A DNA stretch of 9,986 bases, from assembly GCA_021295675.1 (NCBI GenBank), contig JAGWBY010000096.1, forward strand, positions 1 through 9,986, given 5' to 3'. The position numbers were made by a program, and so were the translations under genes. A model generated the notes under the pieces. The model was not told the DNA's origin. It was given only the letters and a program-made list of their open reading frames with translations, and did not search any database. This document shows positions 1 through 5,762 of the stretch, piece by piece (positions within the stretch are counted from its first letter, which is position 1; the number at the start of each line of letters is the position of its first letter). This DNA comes from Candidatus Latescibacterota bacterium. Its GTDB lineage: Bacteria > Latescibacterota > UBA2968 > UBA8231.

Positions 1-279
1 AAGGCTGATATCGACGTAGCGTTGATAGGGGTTGCGGGCGTAGTTGGTGTACTGCCACTGGCGCCAGTGGTACTCTTTGTAGAGCTCCTGCGGCACGTAC
101 CAGCGGCGCACCGCTGGGTCGAGGACGCCGAGCATGACGTCCGGCCCTTGGGGCGCAAAGGAGGTTTCATCGCCCTGCTGTAGCCCTAAGCGAGACCTGT
201 AATCGACTTGGCCGGCTGCCTCTTGGGCTGCTCCGGCGGCGACGAGTAGCAAAACGACGCTTATTCTAATAGTGTGCAT
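1..279 (-). CDS. Secreted protein of unknown function (N-terminal part, cut by window edge)
   Basis: Only the first 93 codons are present; the gene continues beyond position 1. It starts with ATG at 279, preceded by a purine-rich AAGAGAG about 4 nt upstream (a weak ribosome site). Residues 1-20 form a signal peptide: a short basic start (MHTIRIS), a hydrophobic VVLLLV core and an Ala-rich cleavage region, so the mature protein is exported. The mature part is rich in Tyr, Trp, Arg and Gln, with a stretch around residues 59-89 (WYVPQELYKEYHWRQWQYTN, then YARNPYQRYV). I have an impression of similar openings in large secreted proteins of uncultivated FCB-type bacteria, but I know no function or domain for it. 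It lies 19 nt downstream of the 1023-residue secreted protein, so it is probably the third gene of that operon. The reading frame and export are well supported; the role is unknown. Confidence 0.8.
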   Translation of the reverse strand, partial: MHTIRISVVLLLVAAGAAQEAAGQVDYRSRLGLQQGDETSFAPQGPDVMLGVLDPAVRRWYVPQELYKEYHWRQWQYTNYARNPYQRYVDISL

Positions 280-298
280 GGCGCTCTCTTTTCCGTCC

Positions 299-3200
299 CT
301 AATAGGCTACCGCGATAAGGTGGGATCGCCGTTGTCCGACGCTGTCTTCGGCGTCGGTATCCACGTCGATCTGGCAGATGTAGAGTCCGGGCGGTACGAC
401 GCGGCCAAGGTCGTCCTTCCCGTCCCAAGTAAAGCGCTGGTGCCCACCTTGGGCAGTGCCCTCTAGCAGGCGCATGGGCCGGCCGTCGAGTGCCCATATA
501 CGGACGGCGGCTGGCCGCTCGGCATAGACCTTGAACAGCGAGAACTCGATTTGGGCCACGTCGTTTATGAGGTCGCCGTTGGGCGTGAAGGGATTGGGTG
601 CTACCGAGATGTCGGCGACGATCTGTTTGGCACCGAGCGCGGCGATCGACAGGGTTTGCGACGGCCGCAACGCGGTAGCGTCGGCGGCGTCGGCGGGCTG
701 ATAGGGCGTGCTGGCCGCTTGGTTGCGCACGGCCACCTTCAGCTTGGTGCCGTGGAGAAATATCTTGGCTGCAAAGCGCAGGCGCACGAGTCGGCCTTGG
801 CCGACGACCCATCCTCTGGCAAGGCCTAGCCGGCTGTACTGGGCCGCGCTGAGCGTGTCGCCAACCTCGTCGAAAAGTGTCTGGTTGCCCACGCCTACTA
901 CCTTGCGGAAGTAGCGCACGGGTCCTTGGGACTCGGGTGGTAGCTCGTCGTAGGCTGCGCGATCGACTTCCACTAGCTCTTCTCCAGCAATGCGGAAGTA
1001 GCGCGCCGCGCCGCGCACTGCGTCTGGGAGCAGGGCATGCGAGGTCGCCGTCAAAAGCTGGCCGTCAATGCTGGTGGGCACTTCCTCGCCATCGTCCGCC
1101 GTGCGAAAGTATAGCTGCGGCAGCGCGTCGGTGTCGCTGAGGGCGACCTCTGGGAGGCGGACTAGGAGCGAGTCGCCTTGCAGCATCTGGCCGTCGGTGC
1201 TTGCCAGATCCAAAAGCGATTGCGGTGCTCCAGATGCAAACTGCTCCTCGGTGCCTATTGCCACGTCAATAAGCTGCATATCGAGGCCCGGGTCGGCGCT
1301 GATGAGCATCTCGTCGAACCCGAGACTGCGGACCGCGATGGGCCGCTCTAAGAACTGGGGTTGGATGAAGACCTCAAAAGTGTCCAGAACCCCCACTTGG
1401 GCTTCGGGCGGCCAGACTTCGGCTCGCAGCCCGAGGGCGACTGGGGTGTGTAGCTCTACGGAGATGCGCTCTAGCGCTGGTGCGATCTGGCGGTCCTCGC
1501 TGAGTAGGCGGGCTTGGATCTGCATGAACTTGCGCAGACTGGGCGACGTTACCGGGTCGCCGGGCTGCTGGTACTGCTGGCTCCAAGCACTCCAGCCTGG
1601 GCCTAGTGCGAAGGATGTGTCAATCGGCCCTTTGAGGAAGGCGAGGAGCTTCTTGTGCTCAGCCGCGGTCTTTTCAATGCCATTGCTGTCGTAGAAGCGC
1701 ACCTGCTGGATGAGTTGGTCGCCAGTGCGGGTGCGAAGCTCGACCTTGGTGCCCGGCGGCGTGTCGGCCTCCCAGTGGATGCTACCCAAAGCCACCAAAC
1801 CAGGTAGCTCAATCAAGTCGGACTCCAACGCGATTTCCGCGGGTACGCCCTCGGCAAACAGCATCAGTTCGTTGAATCGGGACCAGAAGCGATCTCTGCG
1901 GTTTTGGTCGTCGCCGATGAAATTGGCCAAGGTCAACAAGTCGAGAAAGCGCACCTTGCGCACGGGATCCTGCACATCGTTGAGGTAGCCAAAGAATCCG
2001 TTATCGACGTTTTTTACCCGCTCTGGCGGGGTGATCGTGCGCCAGCGCAGCTTGCCTTGGGCATCGCGTTCCCCGGTGGACGACCGCATCTGGTAGCCGC
2101 GAATATTGCCGCCGGCGAAGCGGATTTGGTCCAGCCACACCGTGCCACCAATGTCGATGGTCAGCACGTTGGCACCCGGGTTGAGGAAGTCTCGAGTGGG
2201 TTGCTGATAACTACTACCGATATCCCCGTCGAAGGCCGGCCCCGGCGTTTTGCCGGCCGAGGTCAAATCCAAAGTGCCGCCACCTTCGACTAGGCCGAGG
2301 CTGATGTTGTCTCCCCAGCCCCAAGCTTCGACCTCGGCCAAACGCGGCAATTCGCGGCGATAGAATTCCCGCCGCCCACGGCGCTCTTCCTCCAAGGACT
2401 CGTAGGTCTCGGCATCCACTGGCTCTTCGCGGCCGGCGAAGTCGCGCACAAAGTGGACGATGTCGCCGCGTTCATGCGCCGGCAGGGCCTCCCACGCGGC
2501 TTGGTCAATTTGCTCGGCTCGCCCGCCGCGCGTGTCGGTGATTACGATGCGGATGGTTTCGATGACCTTGCCAGTCCAGGCCGGATCGGCGCTGTTTTGT
2601 CGCAGTTTCTTGACAGCGCTGATTCCGCCGGAAGGATCTACGAGGCCGGGATTGACCGGGTTCGCAAGGGACGCTCCCCCGGTTGCGGCGGCACTTTCAA
2701 AGAAGAAGGCACGCTGCCGGGTGTTGGGCCCTTCGTGGGGGACAAACAGCTCGAAACTGACCCTGCCGTCGTCGGTAAGCGATAGCGTCTGATTCGGTGC
2801 CAACAGGAGGAGGTACTTGAAGAAAGGATCGCCCAGTTCCTCTTCGACAAAGCGCACGGAAATGCCCTCTACGGGCACGGCACGGCCTAGATCGACTTCG
2901 ACCCACCACTGCTCGATGGGATCGTCTGGGTCGGGCTCCCAGAAGGTGGTCGGATCGCCGTCGACGATGTGGGCCGCCACCTCGATGTTGGAACCAGCGC
3001 GGCTGACCCCGGGTCGCACCAGATAGTCGTACACGAATTTTTTCTGGGCGTCTTGGATGGGTTGGCCGAGCACATCTACTTTCAGGGTGCTATCCACATT
3101 GAGAATGCGCGGGTTTTTGTTGGTGATCACGACCGGACGGGCGATGCTGGGGTCGGAGAGGACGTTGTAGATCGAGCGCAGGCGTCGCGGACGCACTGCA

Positions 3201-3370
3201 CCTGAGTTGTCGATCTCGGTCAGGTGTTCGGGTTTTTTCCAGTGCTCCCAGTGGCTGCGCCCGGTGATGACAATGCGGTCGTCAACGATGTCGTACCCTT
3301 GCTGGGCGTTGGCTGGCAGCCATGCCCATAGCAGGCAGTGCGCGAGGACCCTCCATTTTATTTTTACCAC
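299..3370 (-). CDS. Large secreted protein with discoidin-like regions and C-terminal FlgD-like Ig domain
   Basis: This is a 1023-residue exported protein. The GTG start at 3370 is fixed by a perfect GGAGGT 6 nt upstream. Residues 1-22 are a signal peptide with a clear AxA-type site (LPANA, then QQ). Residues about 128-190 resemble an F5/8 type C (discoidin) fold (AAHIVDGDPTTFWEP, then WWVEVDLGRAVPVEGISVRF), and residues about 375-425 look like a second, weaker one (AFDGDIGSSY, then LTIDIGGTVWLDQIRFAGG). The middle is unrecognised apart from a recurring YFR peptide module. Residues about 921-1003 form a FlgD-like Ig domain (VAPNPFTPNGDLIND, WALDGRP, TWDGKDDLGRVVPPGLY). In FCB bacteria, C-terminal domains of this kind often sit on secreted or surface-attached proteins; using it as a sorting signal here is inference. 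Substrate or partner is unknown; discoidin folds usually bind carbohydrate or lipid. It sits second in a three-gene operon behind a periplasmic chaperone. Confidence 0.88.
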   Translation of the reverse strand: MVKIKWRVLAHCLLWAWLPANAQQGYDIVDDRIVITGRSHWEHWKKPEHLTEIDNSGAVRPRRLRSIYNVLSDPSIARPVVITNKNPRILNVDSTLKVDVLGQPIQDAQKKFVYDYLVRPGVSRAGSNIEVAAHIVDGDPTTFWEPDPDDPIEQWWVEVDLGRAVPVEGISVRFVEEELGDPFFKYLLLLAPNQTLSLTDDGRVSFELFVPHEGPNTRQRAFFFESAAATGGASLANPVNPGLVDPSGGISAVKKLRQNSADPAWTGKVIETIRIVITDTRGGRAEQIDQAAWEALPAHERGDIVHFVRDFAGREEPVDAETYESLEEERRGRREFYRRELPRLAEVEAWGWGDNISLGLVEGGGTLDLTSAGKTPGPAFDGDIGSSYQQPTRDFLNPGANVLTIDIGGTVWLDQIRFAGGNIRGYQMRSSTGERDAQGKLRWRTITPPERVKNVDNGFFGYLNDVQDPVRKVRFLDLLTLANFIGDDQNRRDRFWSRFNELMLFAEGVPAEIALESDLIELPGLVALGSIHWEADTPPGTKVELRTRTGDQLIQQVRFYDSNGIEKTAAEHKKLLAFLKGPIDTSFALGPGWSAWSQQYQQPGDPVTSPSLRKFMQIQARLLSEDRQIAPALERISVELHTPVALGLRAEVWPPEAQVGVLDTFEVFIQPQFLERPIAVRSLGFDEMLISADPGLDMQLIDVAIGTEEQFASGAPQSLLDLASTDGQMLQGDSLLVRLPEVALSDTDALPQLYFRTADDGEEVPTSIDGQLLTATSHALLPDAVRGAARYFRIAGEELVEVDRAAYDELPPESQGPVRYFRKVVGVGNQTLFDEVGDTLSAAQYSRLGLARGWVVGQGRLVRLRFAAKIFLHGTKLKVAVRNQAASTPYQPADAADATALRPSQTLSIAALGAKQIVADISVAPNPFTPNGDLINDVAQIEFSLFKVYAERPAAVRIWALDGRPMRLLEGTAQGGHQRFTWDGKDDLGRVVPPGLYICQIDVDTDAEDSVGQRRSHLIAVAY

Positions 3371-3376
3371 GATGGC

Positions 3377-3385
3377 ACCTCCTTA
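3377..3385 (-). promoter_or_regulatory. Strong ribosome binding site touching the upstream stop codon
   Basis: Read on the minus strand the sequence is TAA-GGAGGT-GCCATC-GTG. The stop codon of the SurA-like gene directly abuts a full anti-Shine-Dalgarno match 6 nt ahead of the GTG start at 3370. It decides the start of the large secreted protein and suggests that terminating ribosomes reinitiate there. Confidence 0.8.
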
Positions 3386-4984
3386 CAGGCGCTCGGCGAA
3401 TAAGGCGACTTGGCTTTCGCGCTCGGCGCGCAGGCGTTGGATGAGCGCATCCATGAGCTCGTTCTGAAGCCTTGCTGCCAAGATGGCCCGCGCTTGCGCC
3501 CGCGCTTGGGCGAAGGGTTGGATGTCGCCACCCTCCTTGTGGAGCACCCGGAATACGCCAAATTGGTCTAGCACCTCTACTGGTCCACCCCATTCGCCGA
3601 CCTCTGCGGCAAAGGCCGCGTCCACGAGTTGGGGATAGCGCGACCGCACCACCTTGCGCAGGTGCAGCGCGCCGTCGTGCGGGTCGCCGTGAGTCTCGAC
3701 GTCCGGTCGGGCCAACAGTTCGGCGACAGTGCTGCCATTTGCGAGGGCTTGGCGCAACTTTTGGGCCTGCTCGCGGGTGGGCGCGAGGAGCTGGTTGATA
3801 TGGACGGATTCGGCCGTGCGGAAGCGCGTCTTGTTGGCCTCGTAGTACGCGGCGACTTCCTCCTCGCTGGGTACGGCCTTTGTCGCTGTTTCTGCTTTGG
3901 TGAGCTGCTGCAAGACGAGGGCCTTGCGCTTGCGCTCGCGCCACTCGACGAAATCGGCTTCTCGATCCCATCCGCGCTGCTGAGCCGCCGCTGCTAGCAG
4001 ATAGGCCGGCAAGAACATGGTGCGGGCCAGCGAGACGACCTGGGCGCTGTCTTGCAACGCGGCCCGGAAGCCGGCCGAGCGCAGGTCGTAGAGACATTCA
4101 CCCAAAGAAATCGCCCCGCCGTCAAAGTGATAGAGCGGCAGCGCGGCGAGCGAATCGGCGAGATTCGGCTCGGCCAGCAAGGTTTGGAGACCCTCGTGGT
4201 CCAACTGGAGGCTCAAGGAGCGGCTCAGGGTTTCTACTTCGATTTGCAGGCGACTTTCCCACTTTTCGCGGTGCGCGGCGCGGGCGGCTTCTTCCGCGTA
4301 ATCGGCCTTGTCGGCTGCTCGGTCTTCGACAAAGCGGTAGATTTGCCAGCCGCCCGCCAACCGCAACGGCTCGGCGACTTGGCCGACCGGCAGGGAGAGG
4401 AAGGTCTGCGGCGGAATGGCAAAGCGCTGCGCTTGGGTGCGCCCAATCCAACCGACAACGCCGTCGCCCTGTGGAGCGAAAAGGTCGTTGGCGGCAAAGC
4501 GCTGCGCTAGTTCGGCAAAAGGCTCGCCCTCGTGCAGGGCCTGCAATACGCGGTCCACATCTTGTTGCTGCCGCACCAGAATCCGCGCAAACAGCCGCTC
4601 GCGGTCGAAGCCCATATCGGAGAAGGTGCGCTCGACTTCCTCGGGCGTTACTTCGACTTGGGGCGCGAGCACTTCGGCTTGGTAGCGCTGGGAGAGCTGT
4701 TTGCGGACGAGGGCGTTTAGCTGGTAGCGGACCTCGTCGCTTTGCTCAATTCCTCTAGCACGGGCCTCTTGCAGCAGCAGTTCCTGATCGACGAGGGACT
4801 GTAGGTGGTCGCGCGCGGATTCGCTCTGCAAGCCGGGCGGCAAGCGCTCGACAAAGCGCAGGTATTCGGCTTTGGTGAGGGCCACGTCGCCGACTTGGGC
4901 TACGACTGGATCGTCTGGCGCGCAGCCAAACAAGGCCAAGAGGGCAAGCGAGCGCCACAGAGAGCGGGTAGTAGCGATAAACAT
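3383..4984 (-). CDS. SurA/parvulin-like peptidyl-prolyl isomerase family lipoprotein (periplasmic chaperone)
   Basis: This is a 533-residue protein from ATG 4984; a TTG at 5002 would add 6 residues. The N-terminus is a lipoprotein signal ending in a lipobox (ALFGC, Cys21) followed by Ala-Pro, so it should be lipid-anchored, probably on the periplasmic face of the outer membrane. Residues about 28-110 match a SurA-type N-terminal chaperone region (VGDVALTKAEYLRFVERLP, then LVDQELLLQEA). Two parvulin-like repeats follow at about 133-222 (FARILV, then GDGVVGWIGR and GGWQIYRF) and 391-484 (HINQLLAP, then FGVFRVL). The family binds unfolded exported proteins and isomerises X-Pro bonds. The conserved first His is Arg134 in repeat 1 but kept as His395 in repeat 2; the C-terminal His (GxHI) is absent from both, so catalysis is doubtful and a chaperone role more likely. 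It is first in an operon with two secreted proteins, its plausible clients. Confidence 0.87.
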   Translation of the reverse strand: MFIATTRSLWRSLALLALFGCAPDDPVVAQVGDVALTKAEYLRFVERLPPGLQSESARDHLQSLVDQELLLQEARARGIEQSDEVRYQLNALVRKQLSQRYQAEVLAPQVEVTPEEVERTFSDMGFDRERLFARILVRQQQDVDRVLQALHEGEPFAELAQRFAANDLFAPQGDGVVGWIGRTQAQRFAIPPQTFLSLPVGQVAEPLRLAGGWQIYRFVEDRAADKADYAEEAARAAHREKWESRLQIEVETLSRSLSLQLDHEGLQTLLAEPNLADSLAALPLYHFDGGAISLGECLYDLRSAGFRAALQDSAQVVSLARTMFLPAYLLAAAAQQRGWDREADFVEWRERKRKALVLQQLTKAETATKAVPSEEEVAAYYEANKTRFRTAESVHINQLLAPTREQAQKLRQALANGSTVAELLARPDVETHGDPHDGALHLRKVVRSRYPQLVDAAFAAEVGEWGGPVEVLDQFGVFRVLHKEGGDIQPFAQARAQARAILAARLQNELMDALIQRLRAERESQVALFAERL

Positions 4985-4991
4985 GGTGTTT

Positions 4992-5020
4992 GATTTAATC
5001 AACGGCTAGGCGAGTGTCAA
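4992..5020 (-). promoter_or_regulatory. Candidate sigma-70-type promoter for the SurA-like operon
   Basis: The minus strand has a perfect -35 TTGACA (5020-5015), followed 16 nt later by TTAAAT (4998-4993, 4 of 6 matches) or 17 nt later by TAAATC. A start point about 7 nt further on falls at the ATG at 4984 or within a base or two of it. No Shine-Dalgarno sequence precedes that ATG, so the mRNA may be leaderless or nearly so. The -35 is clear, the -10 is weak. Confidence 0.45.
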
Positions 5021-5044
5021 GTTTTTTGCCAATACGAATAACTG

Positions 5045-5067
5045 TATGTAATTCATGGCTTTACATA
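5045..5067. repeat. Short inverted repeat between the toxin and SurA-like genes
   Basis: TATGTAA (5045-5051) and TTACATA (5061-5067) are perfect 7-bp inverted arms around a 9-nt spacer, in the 122-nt gap between the toxin stop and the SurA-like gene. It could be a protein-binding site or a weak hairpin after the toxin gene. No U-tract follows, so it is not called a terminator. AT-rich DNA makes such arms easy to find by chance. Confidence 0.3.
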
Positions 5068-5106
5068 TAGAGGAAGAACCTGTCCTCGTGGGACGGCACC
5101 GCAGAA

Positions 5107-5424
5107 CTAGCCATCAAATCCCAAAGCAAAAAGTAACGCACCGCGCAATTCTTCTAGCTTAGCCAGCGAGAGGGATACAATTAAGGAGCCTATTTTACCC
5201 TTGGACACGGTCTGGATGTGATCCAGATTGATCGCACATTCTTTGGGCATTCCATCTCGTTGATACAGCAGTACTTCGGAGGGAATGTCCCGAATGGTTG
5301 ACGTCACCGGTGCTACGGTGATTTCGCCCAGATATTTAATCGCCGAATCCCTAGTGAGAATAACAACGGGTCTCCTCTTGTCTGGCTGGGCGAATTTGTA
5401 CCAACGAACCTCACCTCGCCGCAT
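5107..5424 (-). CDS. mazF: MazF/PemK-family toxin, sequence-specific endoribonuclease
   Basis: This is a 105-residue protein of standard MazF length. The N-terminal RRGEVRWYKF, the RRPVVIL strand, VAPVTSTIR and INLDHIQTVSKGKIG, and the C-terminal ALGFDG follow the family pattern in order. By analogy with characterised MazF proteins, Arg18 (in RRPV) and Thr41 (in PVTST) are the expected catalytic residues, and both are present, so the toxin looks intact. MazF toxins cut single-stranded mRNA at short motifs in the cytoplasm when the antitoxin is degraded. ATG 5424 overlaps the antitoxin stop by one base (TGATG), which implies translational coupling; a GTG one codon earlier is an alternative start. 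The gene is AT-richer than neighbouring operons, fitting horizontal arrival. The family assignment is firm; its cleavage motif cannot be read from sequence. Confidence 0.93.
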   Translation of the reverse strand: MRRGEVRWYKFAQPDKRRPVVILTRDSAIKYLGEITVAPVTSTIRDIPSEVLLYQRDGMPKECAINLDHIQTVSKGKIGSLIVSLSLAKLEELRGALLFALGFDG

Positions 5425-5654
5425 CACTCAGCCCACACTTGCTCGTCTTCCCAAGGACTAAATTCGCCTGATTGAACCGGCTTGCGGGCATATCCCTCCC
5501 GGTGCTTTTGCTCCTTTTCTTTTATTTTTTCATGTCTGAGAGCAGCGTATAGAGCCTCTCGCGCAAAAGCCGATCGCGTTGTACCTATTTTTTTTACGAC
5601 CTTATCAACCTCCTCAATCAGTTCCTCATCGAGGGTCATTTGGACTGTTCTCAT
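5424..5654 (-). CDS. Ribbon-helix-helix (CopG/MazE-type) antitoxin
   Basis: This is a 76-residue antitoxin. Residues 1-40 form a ribbon-helix-helix unit: strand RTVQMTLD, helix ELIEEVDKVVKKIG, turn TTRS, helix AFAREALYAALRH. Residues 41-76 are charged (HEKIKEKEQKHREGYARKPV) and end in GEFSPWEDEQVWAE, the type of tail that binds and blocks the partner MazF. The start at ATG 5654 is chosen because GGAG lies 8 nt upstream and because a longer frame to 5756 would run through the promoter and operator. The N-terminal half should bind the palindromes just upstream, so the antitoxin, alone or with the toxin, probably represses its own operon. The stop overlaps the toxin start. It is not the AbrB-fold MazE of E. 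coli, so no symbol is given. Confidence 0.9.
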   Translation of the reverse strand: MRTVQMTLDEELIEEVDKVVKKIGTTRSAFAREALYAALRHEKIKEKEQKHREGYARKPVQSGEFSPWEDEQVWAE

Positions 5655-5683
5655 GTCTTGGTCTCCGGCATCGATCTCAATAG

Positions 5684-5706
5684 AATAGCTATTTTTATAG
5701 CTATAA
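5684..5706. promoter_or_regulatory. Double palindromic operator of the toxin-antitoxin operon
   Basis: Two copies of ATAGCTAT (5685-5692 and 5697-5704) are separated by TTTT, giving a 12-bp centre-to-centre spacing. Each copy sits in a longer perfect palindrome: AATAGCTATT (5684-5693) and TTATAGCTATAA (5695-5706). Ribbon-helix-helix repressors typically bind such short repeated sites as adjacent dimers. The right copy covers the likely -10 box and the left copy lies at or just past the start point, as expected for autorepression. Confidence 0.7.
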
Positions 5707-5728
5707 TCTATGCCACTTTGCCTGTCAA
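5700..5728 (-). promoter_or_regulatory. Sigma-70-type promoter of the toxin-antitoxin operon
   Basis: On the minus strand a perfect -35 TTGACA (5728-5723) is followed after 17 nt by TATAGC (5705-5700), a 4-of-6 match to TATAAT. The predicted start near 5693 leaves a leader of about 38 nt containing the GGAG used by the antitoxin. The -10 is embedded in the right-hand palindrome. Confidence 0.6.
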
Positions 5729-5762
5729 CTGTGCCCGGCCACGTGAAATGACGCATTCAGGA

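Noticed and set aside
261..812. 183-codon minus-strand open frame
   Set aside because: It is a shadow of the 3' end of the large secreted protein gene, Arg/Pro-rich without recognisable features.
3282..4097. 271-codon minus-strand open frame
   Set aside because: It overlaps the SurA-like and secreted protein genes in another frame, is rich in Arg, Pro and Ala with no family motifs, and arises from GC-rich codon bias.
5085..5097. Small hairpin GTCC/GGAC after the toxin gene as a terminator
   Set aside because: The stem is only 4 bp and no U-tract follows on the minus strand.
5655..5756. N-terminal extension of the antitoxin
   Set aside because: It would translate through the promoter and the operator palindromes; ATG 5654 has a GGAG site and starts exactly at the ribbon strand.
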